Shown here in pieces: positions 7,794 through 15,763 of a stretch of 64,000 nt of DNA. Made by a program: the position numbers and the translations under genes. This DNA is from Evtepia gabavorous (GTDB taxonomy: Bacteria > Bacillota > Clostridia > Oscillospirales > Oscillospiraceae). Every line of letters starts with the position of its first letter. Position 1 is the first letter of the stretch. A model generated the notes under the pieces. It saw nothing but the letters and a program-made list of their open reading frames with translations, ran no database searches and was not told the origin of the DNA. The stretch lies in NCBI RefSeq assembly GCF_003425665.1, contig NZ_QQRQ01000006.1, forward strand, positions 1-64,000, in the 5' to 3' direction.

Positions 7794-8636
7794 ATGGCAG
7801 GAACATTATATCTGGTCGCCACCCCCATTGGCAACTTGGGGGATCTGTCTCTCCGGGCGGCGGAGACCCTGGAGCAGGTGGATTTCATCGCCGCCGAGGA
7901 CACCCGGGTGACGGTGAAGCTCCTCAACCATCTGGGGCTGAAGAAGCCTATGGTGAGTTACTACCGCCACAATACCGGAACCCGGGGAGAGGAACTGATC
8001 GCCCGCCTGCTGGGGGGTGAGAGCTGCGCCCTGGTCACCGATGCCGGTACTCCCGCCATCAGTGACCCGGGAGAGGAACTGGTGGCCCAGTGCGCAGCGC
8101 AGGAGATTCCCGTGGTTCCCATCCCCGGCCCCTGTGCCTTTGTCAACGCGCTGGCGGTGTCCGGTCTGCCCACGGGACGGTTTACCTTTGAGGGCTTTTT
8201 GGCCATGAACAAGAAAAACCGCCGGGCCCATCTGGAGAGTCTCCGGGGGGAGACGCGCACCATGCTCTTCCATGAGGCCCCCCATAAGCTCCAGGCCACC
8301 TTGAGGGACCTGGCGGAGGCCTTCGGGCCGGACCGGCGAATTGCACTGTGCCGGGAGCTCACCAAGCTCCATGAGGAGGTCCGGCGGACCACGCTGGGAC
8401 AGGCAGTGTCCTACTATGAGGCGCATCCCCCCAAGGGAGAATTTGTCCTGGTGGTGGAGGGGGCGCCCCCTGTGGCCGAGCAGGCGCCCACCCTGGAGGA
8501 TGGGCTGGCGCTGGTGGATAAGCTCCAACTGGAGGGCTGGTCCACCAGGGACGCGGTCAAAGAGGCGGCAGCAGCCTGCCGGCTCTCCCGGAAAGTGCTC
8601 TATGACCGTGTGCTTGCCCGAAAGAAAGAATCTTAA
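7794..8636 (+). CDS. rsmI: 16S rRNA (cytidine(1402)-2'-O)-methyltransferase
   Basis: A 280-aa tetrapyrrole-methylase-fold protein with the RsmI opening GTLYLVATPIGNLGDLS, the TDAGTPAISDPGEELV segment and the PGPCA motif. RsmI 2'-O-methylates C1402 in the ribosomal decoding centre. GAGGAGG precedes the ATG at 7794. Its position directly behind a TrmN6-type gene is the common Firmicute arrangement (yabB-yazA-rsmI), and abrB next door matches the Bacillus order yabB-yazA-yabC-abrB. Confidence 0.94.
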   Translation: MAGTLYLVATPIGNLGDLSLRAAETLEQVDFIAAEDTRVTVKLLNHLGLKKPMVSYYRHNTGTRGEELIARLLGGESCALVTDAGTPAISDPGEELVAQCAAQEIPVVPIPGPCAFVNALAVSGLPTGRFTFEGFLAMNKKNRRAHLESLRGETRTMLFHEAPHKLQATLRDLAEAFGPDRRIALCRELTKLHEEVRRTTLGQAVSYYEAHPPKGEFVLVVEGAPPVAEQAPTLEDGLALVDKLQLEGWSTRDAVKEAAAACRLSRKVLYDRVLARKKES

Positions 8637-8648
8637 TCTGGACGACAG

Positions 8649-8682
8649 CGGCCGCAGCGCCTGCCGGAGGCTGCGGCCGTTT
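8649..8682 (+). terminator. Hairpin after rsmI
   Basis: CGGCCGCAG/CTGCGGCCG stem (8649-8657 with 8671-8679) with only a short T-run; probably the first terminator of the operon. Confidence 0.55.
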
Positions 8683-8732
8683 GGAAACTCCCACATAGCC
8701 CCTGGGGTTGGGGCGGCGGGAGGAACAAGGGA

Positions 8733-8765
8733 AAGGCCGTGTCCCCACATAGGGGACACGGCCTT
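8733..8765. terminator. Bidirectional terminator between rsmI and abrB
   Basis: A 14-bp perfect stem, AAGGCCGTGTCCCC paired with its complement across a 5-base loop, placed between convergent genes. Confidence 0.75.
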
Positions 8766-8785
8766 GTTGGTTGGAAAGAGCGGGG

Positions 8786-9028
8786 TTATTTTTGTAACAG
8801 CTCCTTGAGACAGTGTGCGCAGATATTCTTGCCCTTAAAGACAGAGATATCCTTTGCACTATCGCAGAAAATGCAGGCGGGCTGATACTTCTTCAGCATG
8901 ATGGAGGACCCGTCCACGTAGATTTCCAGGGAATCCTTTTCCGCGATGTTCAGCGTGCGGCGCAGTTCAATGGGGAGAACGATACGCCCTAACTCATCCA
9001 CTCGGCGAACGATACCTGTTGACTTCAT
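8786..9028 (-). CDS. abrB: Transition-state regulator AbrB
   Basis: An 80-aa AbrB/SpoVT-type swapped-hairpin DNA-binding protein (MKSTGIVRRVDELGRIVLPIELRR). The C-terminal part keeps the two cysteine pairs of Bacillus AbrB (Cys52/Cys55 and Cys70/Cys73). AbrB represses stationary-phase and early sporulation genes in the growing cell. The frame is open upstream, but the ATG at 9028, preceded by AAAGGATG, gives the canonical N-terminus. Confidence 0.9.
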   Translation of the reverse strand: MKSTGIVRRVDELGRIVLPIELRRTLNIAEKDSLEIYVDGSSIMLKKYQPACIFCDSAKDISVFKGKNICAHCLKELLQK

Positions 9029-9151
9029 GGTGAAGCACATCCTTTCAGCGTCAGCTGTTTTCTCTCTCTTTTTTGCCGGTGCTACTGGGAATCCCCCAGC
9101 TGCCCTGACAAAAACAGCCAAAATAGACAAAAAACTCATGGATTTAATTTG

Positions 9152-9179
9152 ATTATAACAAAATGTGGAAGGAAGTCAA
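9152..9179 (-). promoter_or_regulatory. abrB promoter
   Basis: On the minus strand, TTGACT (9174-9179), 16-base spacer and TATAAT (9152-9157), giving a leader of about 115 bases. Confidence 0.6.
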
Positions 9180-9301
9180 TCGAAACTTGTCGTTTCCAGG
9201 AAAAAAGAGGAAAATAAGGAAAGGAATGATTTTTCCGAAAAACACATAGGGTGGAACGAGAACAACCCGGGGCAGACGGCGGGCAGCGAGGAGGAGACAC
9301 C

Positions 9302-9880
9302 ATGGCAATGACGGTGATCTGGACAGGAATGACGGCGCTTTCCCTGCTTTGCGCCCTGGCGATGGGCAACCAAGGGGAGCTGGCGTCGGCGGCGCTGGAC
9401 GGTGCGGCGTCGGCCATCGAGCTGGGGATTTCCATGGCAGGGGTCCTCTGTCTGTGGATGGGGGTGATGGAGGTCATGCAGCGGGCCGGGCTGGCGGAAA
9501 AGCTGGCCCGCCTGCTGCGGCCCATCCTCCGGCGGCTGTTTCCGGATTTTGCCGGGGATCGGGGGACCATGGACACCATCGCCGCCAATGTCTCGGCCAA
9601 CCTGCTGGGACTGGGCAACGCCGCCACCCCCCTGGGGCTGGAGGCTGCCCGGCGGATGAGCCGCCGGACCCCGGGGGTGGCCAGCGACAGCTTGTGCATG
9701 CTGGTGGTGTGCAACACCGCGTCCATCCAACTGATTCCCACCACGGTGGCTGCGGTCCGCATGGCGGCGGGGAGCGCCACGCCCTTTGACATTCTGCCGG
9801 CGGTGTGGGTGACCTCCGCCTTGTCTGTGGCCACAGGGATTCTGGCGGCCAAGCTGCTGTCCAGGCTCTGGCGGTCGTAG
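9302..9880 (+). CDS. spmA: Spore maturation protein A
   Basis: A 192-aa integral membrane protein of the nucleoside-recognition (Gate) domain family, with the SpmA landmarks ANVSANLLGLGNAATPLGLEAA and LCMLVVCNTASIQLIPTTV. SpmA with SpmB is required for proper dehydration of the spore core. GAGGAGG precedes the ATG at 9302. It is followed after 17 bases by spmB, forming the usual pair, and supports a spore-forming host. Confidence 0.93.
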   Translation: MAMTVIWTGMTALSLLCALAMGNQGELASAALDGAASAIELGISMAGVLCLWMGVMEVMQRAGLAEKLARLLRPILRRLFPDFAGDRGTMDTIAANVSANLLGLGNAATPLGLEAARRMSRRTPGVASDSLCMLVVCNTASIQLIPTTVAAVRMAAGSATPFDILPAVWVTSALSVATGILAAKLLSRLWRS

Positions 9881-9897
9881 GAAAGGAGGCGGAGCCG

Positions 9898-10419
9898 ATG
9901 CAGTTGGTGCTGGACCTGCTGGTGCCGGGAATCATTGCGGGGGTCTCCTGCTATGGCATGGCAAAACGGGTGGATGTCTATGATGCCCTGCTCCAGGGGG
10001 CGGCCAAGGGGCTGGAGATTCTGCTGCGGATTCTGCCCGCTCTGGTCACACTGCTCACGGTGGTGGCCATGCTCCGGGCCTCGGGGGCGCTGGAACTGGC
10101 GGCGGAACTGTTGGCGCCCGCCCTGGAGTGGCTGGGTATCCCGCCAGAGACGGTGGGGCTGATGCTGGTCCGACCCATCAGCGGCAGCGCCGCCCTGGGG
10201 GTGGGGTCGGAGCTCATTACCACCTATGGCCCGGACTCCACCATTGGGCGCACGGCAGCGGTGATGCTGGGCTCCACAGAGACCACCTTTTATACCATTG
10301 CGGTGTATTTCGGCGCAGCGGGGATCAAGAAAACCCGGTATGCGGTGCCGGCGGCCCTCTGTGCCGATTTGGCGGGCTTTTTCTTTGCCTCCCTTACGGT
10401 GCGGCTGTTTTTGGGATAA
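9898..10419 (+). CDS. spmB: Spore maturation protein B
   Basis: A 173-aa polytopic membrane protein of the same Gate-domain family as SpmA, with the SpmB segments RPISGSAALGVGSELITTYGPDS (here split by reading) and GSTETTFYTIAVYFG. AAAGGAGG precedes the ATG at 9898. It acts with SpmA in the spore membrane during core dehydration. Confidence 0.93.
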   Translation: MQLVLDLLVPGIIAGVSCYGMAKRVDVYDALLQGAAKGLEILLRILPALVTLLTVVAMLRASGALELAAELLAPALEWLGIPPETVGLMLVRPISGSAALGVGSELITTYGPDSTIGRTAAVMLGSTETTFYTIAVYFGAAGIKKTRYAVPAALCADLAGFFFASLTVRLFLG

Positions 10420-10448
10420 CAGTGGGATCGGAGATGGGCAGGGCGGGT

Positions 10449-10476
10449 TTGCAAGGGGTTGGTTGTGTGTTATAAT
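10449..10476 (+). promoter_or_regulatory. recG promoter
   Basis: TTGCAA (10449-10454), 16-base spacer, TATAAT (10471-10476). It predicts a G-rich leader of about 90 bases. Confidence 0.6.
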
Positions 10477-10575
10477 GCAGGAAAGTCCGATGCGAGGAGC
10501 ACGGGAGCGCGTAGGGAGAAAGCGGGGGGCTGTTGCCCTCAGGTTTACTGCTGTCCCTGGAAAGGAGGCTCCGTT

Positions 10576-12636
10576 ATGGCGGAACGGACGCTGCACACCC
10601 CCCTGACAGACCTGCCCGGCGTGGGTCCCGCCCGGGCGCGGGCCCTGGATAAGCTGGGCCTGTCCACAGTGGCGGACCTGCTGGCCTATTTTCCCCGGGA
10701 GTATGAGGACCGCACGGTGCGGGAAGGCATTGCCTGGCTTCCGGCGGACACGCCGGTCTGCTTTGCCGCCGTAGTGGCGGAACCCTTTCGCACCAGCTAT
10801 ATCCGCAAGGGGATGGAGCTGACCAAGGGACGGATCGTGGATGGTACCGGCCAGGCGGCGGTTACATTTTTTAATCAGAACTATGTCCGTAAGGCCCTCC
10901 AGCCGGGACAGACTTATTTTTTTTACGGGACCCTTACGGGGGAAGGGTACCGCCGGTCTATGGTAAACCCCGCCTTTGAGCGGGAGGGGGCACATCAGCT
11001 CACAGGAGGCATTTTCCCGGTCTATCCTCTAACTGCGGGGATCACCAACCGGTTTCTCACGGGGCTGGTCCGGGCGGGGCTGGCCTGCCTGCCCCAGGTG
11101 CAGGAGACCCTGGGGGACGACCTGCGGGAGACCTATGATCTGGTCCCTGTGGAGCAGGCCTATGGGAGCATTCATTTTCCCGCTTCTTGGGAGGCCCTGA
11201 CCAAGGCTCGGCGGCGGCTGATGTTTGAGGAGCTGTTCTGCCTGAACCTGGGTCTGACCCTCATTCGGGGACGGCGAGGAGAACAGCGGGCCTGTCCCTT
11301 TGTGCGGCAGGACCTGGAGGCATTTACCAGCCGGCTGCCTTTTTCCCTCACCCCGGCCCAGCTGCGGTCGGTGAAGGAAGCGGCGGCGGATTTGCGGCGG
11401 GCTGTTCCCATGAACCGCCTGCTGCAGGGGGACGTGGGCTCGGGCAAGACGGTGGTGGCCGCGGCCTGCGCCTATTTTGCCTGGCAGAACGGCTGTCAGG
11501 CGGCGCTGATGGCCCCCACGGAGCTGTTGGCCCAGCAGCATCAAAGGACCATGGAAACCCTTCTGGCGGGGACAGGCCTTCGGGTGGGGCTTCTGGTGGG
11601 CTCCATGACCGCCGCCCAGAAGCGAGACTGCCGGGCGGCCCTGGCCGCGGGGGCGCTGGACCTGATTGTGGGAACCCATGCGCTGCTCAGTGAAGGGGTA
11701 TCCTTCCGGCGGCTGGGGCTGGTCATCACCGACGAGCAGCATCGGTTTGGCGTGGACCAGCGGGCGGCCCTGGCCGCCAAGAGCGGGGAGAAGGACCGGC
11801 CCCATGTGCTGGTGATGTCAGCCACCCCCATTCCCCGGACCCTGGCGCTGATGATCTATGGGGACCTGGATCTGTCTGTCATTGACCAGCTTCCCCCGGG
11901 GCGCACCCCGGTGGCTACCTATCTGATCCGGGAGGACAAGCGGGCGCGGCTGTATGCCTTTGTCCGGAAGCAGGTGGCCCAGGGCCGCCAGGTGTATATT
12001 GTCTGCCCGGCGGTGGACCAGGAGGACCCGGAGGGACTGAAGGCGGCGGAGCAGTATGGCCGCCAGCTTCAGGAAGAGGTCTTTCCCGATCTGCGGGTGG
12101 GAATTGTCCACGGAAAGCAGAAGGCACGGGACAAGCAGGGGGTCATGGCGGCCTTTGCCGCGGGGGAAGTGGATGTCCTGGTATCCACCACGGTCATTGA
12201 GGTGGGGGTGGACGTGCCCAACGCCAGCTTGATGGTTGTGGAGGACGCGGACCGGTTCGGCCTTAGCCAGCTCCACCAGCTCCGAGGCCGGGTGGGGCGG
12301 GGGGAGCACCCATCCTATTGCGTGCTTCTCTCGGACAACCGGAACGAGCTGACCCGAAAGCGGCTGAAAACCCTCGCCTCCACCACCGACGGGTTTGCCA
12401 TTGCAGAGGAGGACTTGAAGCTCCGGGGCCCTGGGGATTTCTTCGGCGCCCGGCAGCATGGGCTGCCCCAGCTGAAACTGGCCAGCCTGGAAGGGGACAT
12501 GCGCCTGCTTCACCAGGCCCAGGCGGCGGCTCAGGAAGTTCTGGCCCGGGACCCGAACTTGACCTGGGAGGAGCACGCCCCTCTTCGGCGGCGGGTAGAG
12601 CAGCTTTTCCGGGAGAACCGGGATATTTTCAACTGA
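10576..12636 (+). CDS. recG: ATP-dependent DNA helicase RecG
   Basis: A 686-aa superfamily 2 helicase of normal RecG length. It starts with the wedge/OB domain (LTDLPGVGPARARALDKLGL), then carries Walker A GDVGSGKT (about 285), the DEQH box (about 385), motif III VMSATPIPRTLAL and the C-terminal TRG region near LHQLRGRVGRG. RecG remodels stalled replication forks and branch-migrates Holliday junctions. The frame extends upstream, but AAAGGAGG before the ATG at 10576 and homolog length fix the start. Confidence 0.95.
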   Translation: MAERTLHTPLTDLPGVGPARARALDKLGLSTVADLLAYFPREYEDRTVREGIAWLPADTPVCFAAVVAEPFRTSYIRKGMELTKGRIVDGTGQAAVTFFNQNYVRKALQPGQTYFFYGTLTGEGYRRSMVNPAFEREGAHQLTGGIFPVYPLTAGITNRFLTGLVRAGLACLPQVQETLGDDLRETYDLVPVEQAYGSIHFPASWEALTKARRRLMFEELFCLNLGLTLIRGRRGEQRACPFVRQDLEAFTSRLPFSLTPAQLRSVKEAAADLRRAVPMNRLLQGDVGSGKTVVAAACAYFAWQNGCQAALMAPTELLAQQHQRTMETLLAGTGLRVGLLVGSMTAAQKRDCRAALAAGALDLIVGTHALLSEGVSFRRLGLVITDEQHRFGVDQRAALAAKSGEKDRPHVLVMSATPIPRTLALMIYGDLDLSVIDQLPPGRTPVATYLIREDKRARLYAFVRKQVAQGRQVYIVCPAVDQEDPEGLKAAEQYGRQLQEEVFPDLRVGIVHGKQKARDKQGVMAAFAAGEVDVLVSTTVIEVGVDVPNASLMVVEDADRFGLSQLHQLRGRVGRGEHPSYCVLLSDNRNELTRKRLKTLASTTDGFAIAEEDLKLRGPGDFFGARQHGLPQLKLASLEGDMRLLHQAQAAAQEVLARDPNLTWEEHAPLRRRVEQLFRENRDIFN

Positions 12637-12804
12637 GATTCTGATGGGTGGTTTCCTGTTCGGCCGATCCCTGGGGGGATTGCCATTTGGACGAAGGGAA
12701 AGAGAGGAGGCGCCCATAAATCAGCTTTTTATATTATTATAATGATAGGCGGCAACGGGGGATGGGGAGCGCGAACGGCAAGGCTGCTGCCATAAAAATC
12801 ATTG

Positions 12805-12833
12805 ACCGCCCTGGCCAATATGGCCAGGGCGGT
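12805..12833. terminator. Bidirectional terminator between recG and lipoprotein
   Basis: ACCGCCCTGGCCA and its complement form a 13-bp stem around ATA; CTTTTG follows on the plus side. The about 170 bases between recG and this hairpin hold no recognisable gene. Confidence 0.75.
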
Positions 12834-12840
12834 GCTTTTG

Positions 12841-13278
12841 TTATGGAAACAAGTTGTGTGTCAGTTCCTGGGCGGCTTGCTCAGAGATGGCAACATCAAG
12901 GGAGAGACCCAGGGTGGTCAAGGTCAGGTAAGGGGCGTCCTGGTAGAGCTGGATCTGACAGAGCTCCCGGAGCTCGTCCCCGGCTTCCTTCTGCCATACT
13001 GTTTGGGTTGGCTGCTGAGTGAAGGAGAGGGTTCCGGCGGGACGCAGGCCCTGGGGAAGGTCCGCGGTGGACCAATGATCCAAATCCATGGCCAAGATCA
13101 ACGCTTCGATCTGGCTCTTTTCGGTCAAGACCTGCGTGGGCGCGGTCTCCCCGGCGGGGATGACGCGGACCTCTTGCGCCTTGTCCAGGTCGGGAAGGCT
13201 GCCGGCGGCGGAATCGCCGCCCTGACAACCGCAGAGGAGGAGAAAAAGCATCAGGGGAAGGAGTCGAAACAGACGCAT
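12841..13278 (-). CDS. Small putative lipoprotein, unknown function
   Basis: A 145-aa protein that opens with a lipoprotein signal (MRLFRLLPLMLFLLLCGCQGG; predicted lipidated Cys18), so it should be anchored outside the cytoplasmic membrane. The mature part is acidic, Gln- and Leu-rich and has no family I recognise. It is transcribed alone, convergent with recG and divergent from the methyltransferase gene. Confidence 0.7.
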   Translation of the reverse strand: MRLFRLLPLMLFLLLCGCQGGDSAAGSLPDLDKAQEVRVIPAGETAPTQVLTEKSQIEALILAMDLDHWSTADLPQGLRPAGTLSFTQQPTQTVWQKEAGDELRELCQIQLYQDAPYLTLTTLGLSLDVAISEQAAQELTHNLFP

Positions 13279-13491
13279 AGAAACCTCGCTTTTCAGAAAT
13301 GAAGGGGGAAGAGAAGGACGGGAATAGACGTATAAATCAAATTGTGACAGAACCGGGATGAGAGGCCCGGCACCTATGTTGAAGAATTATACCCTGGGCA
13401 GGAAGAAAGGTCAAGCTGGCGCGGACAGAAATCCTGTGGTATGATGAGAAAAAACACGGTTGTAACCTTTTTTATGTGGAGGAGGAATCCC

Positions 13492-14025
13492 ATGCACTAT
13501 ACCAGTCAGTATCCATCCCCTCTGGGAGAGCTCCTTTTGGCGGCGGACGATGACGGCCTGACAGGGGTGTGGTTTGTCGGACAAAAATACTTTGCCCGCT
13601 CCCTGGCACCGGACTCGGTGGCGCGGGAGATTCCGCTGTTTGCACAGGTGAAGCAGTGGCTTGCCCTCTACTTCGCGGGACAGGAGCCGGAACTGGAAAT
13701 CCCCATCCACATGGTGGGAACCGCGTTTCAGAAGGCGGTGTGGCGCATCCTCCGCACCATTCCGTATGGGCAGACCATGACCTATGGCGCCATTGCCCGG
13801 CAGGTGGCGGAGGAGCTGGGTATCCGGCGGATGTCCCCCCAGGCGGTGGGGGGCGCAGTGGGACACAATCCAATTTCCATCCTTATCCCATGCCACCGGG
13901 TGGTGGGGACCAACGGCAGCCTGACGGGATACGCAGGCGGGCTGGACCGGAAAGTCAAATTGTTGACCTTGGAAAAAGCGGAGGTGGGTTCCCTCTTCCT
14001 GCCCAAAAGAGGAACCGCCCTGTAA
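13492..14025 (+). CDS. Methylated-DNA--[protein]-cysteine S-methyltransferase
   Basis: A 177-aa suicide DNA-repair protein that transfers alkyl groups from O6-alkylguanine to its own cysteine. The active-site motif IPCHRVVGTNG places the acceptor at Cys134, preceded by the helix-turn-helix (TYGAIARQVAEELG). GGAGGAGG precedes the ATG at 13492; upstream in-frame ATGs lack a ribosome site. Its length and N-terminal domain fit the Ogt/MGMT class. Confidence 0.93.
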   Translation: MHYTSQYPSPLGELLLAADDDGLTGVWFVGQKYFARSLAPDSVAREIPLFAQVKQWLALYFAGQEPELEIPIHMVGTAFQKAVWRILRTIPYGQTMTYGAIARQVAEELGIRRMSPQAVGGAVGHNPISILIPCHRVVGTNGSLTGYAGGLDRKVKLLTLEKAEVGSLFLPKRGTAL

Positions 14026-14056
14026 AGTAAAAAGGGAAAAACTGGGAAATATGTCG

Positions 14057-14089
14057 TATTAAGTCGCCAAAGGCCGATACTACTTAATA
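14057..14089. promoter_or_regulatory. Inverted repeat upstream of Spo0A-like gene
   Basis: TATTAAGT (14057-14064) and ACTTAATA (14082-14089) form an 8-base inverted repeat 17 bases apart in an AT-rich patch before the Spo0A-like gene. It may be an operator; the binding protein is unknown. Confidence 0.35.
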
Positions 14090-14097
14090 ACATAATA

Positions 14098-14133
14098 TGA
14101 TAAAGCCATCTGAATCAAAAGGTGGTTTTATCA
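14098..14133 (+). promoter_or_regulatory. Hairpin that encloses the ribosome site of the Spo0A-like gene
   Basis: TGATAAAGCCA (14098-14108) pairs with TGGTTTTATCA (14123-14133), 11 pairs with one wobble. The 3' arm runs into the first base of the ATG at 14133 and the loop and arm hold the AAAGGTGG ribosome site, so translation may be controlled by opening of this hairpin (inference). Confidence 0.45.
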
Positions 14134-14516
14134 TGACAAAAACAGAGATGGATATTCGTTCCGTCCTTGGCCCTGCTGGCGGAAGTATTCGGCCTCTCGC
14201 GGCTGCCTCCGATCTGTTTGCCCGGCGGATGTTTGAGGAGCGAATGGATTCCGAGGACATTTTCCTGACCAAGGACATCTACCCCATTGTGGCGGTGTGG
14301 CTGCAGAAGAAACCCGGCGCCACTGGCAGAGCCATCGAGCGGCTGGCCGCCCGCTGCTGGGATTTGGGAGACCGGGGCCGGCTGAGCGAGATTGCGGGGA
14401 AAAATCTCCGGGAACCGCCGGCCCCCCGGGACATTATGATCTACTTTGCCTGGTATTCTCACAAGGGGATTCCCTATTTTGAGGCGATGAAGGGAAAACA
14501 GCCCCTTCTTTTTTGA
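14133..14516 (+). CDS. Spo0A C-terminal-domain-like protein without receiver domain
   Basis: A 127-aa protein whose central and C-terminal part (about residues 40-125) resembles the Spo0A effector domain: DIYPIVAVWLQKKPG, AIERLAARCWDLGD and PPAPRDIMIYFAWYSHKG follow the pattern of the Spo0A recognition helices and their flanks. The phosphoreceiver domain of true Spo0A is absent. AAAGGTGG precedes the ATG at 14133. It could bind 0A-type boxes, or be a divergent relative with another role; the assignment rests on motif resemblance only. A terminator hairpin overlaps its last codons. Confidence 0.6.
   Translation: MTKTEMDIRSVLGPAGGSIRPLAAASDLFARRMFEERMDSEDIFLTKDIYPIVAVWLQKKPGATGRAIERLAARCWDLGDRGRLSEIAGKNLREPPAPRDIMIYFAWYSHKGIPYFEAMKGKQPLLF
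14489..14514 (+). terminator. Terminator overlapping the end of the Spo0A-like gene
   Basis: GAAGGG (14489-14494) pairs with CCCTTC (14503-14508) and is followed by TTTTTT that runs into the TGA stop codon at 14514-14516. Confidence 0.7.
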
Positions 14517-14653
14517 GGGAGGCGTCTGTATTCGGGAAAAAGTGGGGGAATTTCCCCTGAAAAGCTGCCAGAAGAGGAGCGCGGAATGATATCCTGTGAT
14601 ATTTTAGAGTGAATGAAACAGAGCCGAGTAAACTTTGCATAAGGAGCATGGCT

Positions 14654-14923
14654 ATGATTTATGATAATGGAATTTTTGTAAATGATCAAATTGGGATCAG
14701 TGCAACCTTCAGCTTAGTTGCTCTGGGTGTTTCTATTCTTGGCATGGTATTACAGATTTTGGCAGGTATCCTATTGTTTCGGGGGGCTGCACATATTGCG
14801 AAGCAGGAAGGACTGCGGGGATTGGCGGTTGCGTTCCGTATAGTGGGAGCCTGTTCCCTGGCCTTTGGAGGATATAGTGTGATTTCCCTGATTCCTGTGT
14901 TCCGCTATCTTTTTGTGATTTGA
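14654..14923 (+). CDS. Small membrane protein, unknown function
   Basis: An 89-aa protein with two or three hydrophobic segments (about 15-37, 50-72 and 74-88) and a short polar start. AAGGAG lies 7 bases before the ATG at 14654, which I prefer to the ATG two codons earlier. No family is recognised. It is followed by a short overlapping frame (14920-15048) and a strong terminator. Confidence 0.6.
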   Translation: MIYDNGIFVNDQIGISATFSLVALGVSILGMVLQILAGILLFRGAAHIAKQEGLRGLAVAFRIVGACSLAFGGYSVISLIPVFRYLFVI

Positions 14924-15048
14924 TCTCGTTCTGGCAGGAGATACGACGAAACAAGGAGGAGAGGCGCGCAAAGAAGAGAAGAAGGACGATTTTATGGACT
15001 GCGGCTGGAGCTCCGGCTCTGCTGGTGTTTCCATGGTACGAAGGGTAG
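14920..15048 (+). CDS. Possible short basic membrane peptide overlapping the previous gene
   Basis: A TTG-initiated frame that overlaps the stop of the preceding membrane protein and would encode 42 aa: an Arg/Lys-rich stretch (RRNKEERRAKKRRR) followed by a short hydrophobic end. It could also be a frameshifted tail of the upstream gene. No ribosome site is obvious, so this is weakly supported. Confidence 0.2.
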   Translation: MISFWQEIRRNKEERRAKKRRRTILWTAAGAPALLVFPWYEG

Positions 15049-15060
15049 AAGAATAAAACG

Positions 15061-15099
15061 CTCGCCCCTGTCAAACTTTGACAGGGGCGAGATTTTTTT
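15061..15099 (+). terminator. Strong terminator
   Basis: A perfect 15-bp stem (CTCGCCCCTGTCAAA with its complement, 1-base centre) followed by seven Ts. It ends the unit of the small membrane protein. Confidence 0.92.
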
Positions 15100-15140
15100 A
15101 CGAAGATATGGATTGACTTGGCTATATTGAAAATTTTTGA

Positions 15141-15169
15141 TTGAAATTCTAATGGAAATTTGTTAAACT
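15141..15169 (+). promoter_or_regulatory. Promoter of secreted protein gene
   Basis: TTGAAA (15141-15146), 17-base spacer, TAAACT (15164-15169) in an AT-rich stretch. The rest of the 15100-15285 interval shows no other feature. Confidence 0.5.
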
Positions 15170-15285
15170 AATACTAAAATAAGGGAGATGTCCCCCAAAG
15201 ACGAATGAAAATACAGGAAAAGCAAGCCATAAAAAGGAAACCCTGTTGCTTGTACCCTTGTTCATGCAAAGGGAGGAGGATTGCA

Positions 15286-15690
15286 GTGAAAAAATTACTT
15301 TGTATATGCCTGTCTATGCTCCTGTTGTTCATTGTTGGCATTTCCGCCTATGCGTTTGGGCCAGAGCCGGAGAGCACGTGTTCTGTGGTGGAATACGATC
15401 AGACCATTTCTGGGGAAGCACAATTTAGAAGTACGGAATTCACTTGTGTGAAAGGAAACGGGGATTTTCTTTCCTATGGGTTCGACAATACGGCCGATGC
15501 CGATTGTATGGTTGAGCTCTATAAAAAAGGTCTTATCTGGGACACAAAGGTGAGTTCCATGACAGTGCGCCCGCATGATCCAGGAGGAAAAACAGAAGTT
15601 ATTAGGAACCCTTCAGACAGCACATTTTACTTTGTCCTCTATGCTGCGGATGGGGGAACCATCTGTGGGCATCTGCAGGCATATCAGTGA
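15286..15690 (+). CDS. Small secreted protein, unknown function
   Basis: A 134-aa protein with a clean signal peptide (VKKLLCICLSMLLLFIVGIS, cleavage probably after AYA) and a mature domain of about 108 residues with several cysteines, likely a small beta-rich extracellular domain. The start is a GTG at 15286 with GGAGGAGG just upstream; the longer frame from 15205 lacks this. No family is recognised. It opens the cluster of exported proteins. Confidence 0.7.
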   Translation: MKKLLCICLSMLLLFIVGISAYAFGPEPESTCSVVEYDQTISGEAQFRSTEFTCVKGNGDFLSYGFDNTADADCMVELYKKGLIWDTKVSSMTVRPHDPGGKTEVIRNPSDSTFYFVLYAADGGTICGHLQAYQ

Positions 15691-15716
15691 AACCGTTAAT
15701 ATCCATTTGTCATCGT

Positions 15717-15763
15717 AAAACGCTGTCCCTACCCAAAAAAGTTGGGCAGGGACAGCGTTTTTT
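15717..15763. terminator. Bidirectional terminator
   Basis: ACGCTGTCCCTACCC pairs with GGG(c)AGGGACAGCGT, flanked by AAAA and TTTTTT; sits between convergent genes and overlaps the end of the leftward gene by a base or two. Confidence 0.88.

Noticed and set aside
10477-10575. GAAAGTCCG and purine-rich leader before recG resembling part of RNase P RNA
   Set aside because: Only one short motif; the rest of the conserved RNase P core is absent and the leader is too short.
9136-10995. Long open frame of 619 codons on the minus strand across spmA/spmB
   Set aside because: It is a shadow of GC-rich coding sequence: Arg/Pro/His-rich translation, no ribosome site, and the plus-strand genes are well conserved families.
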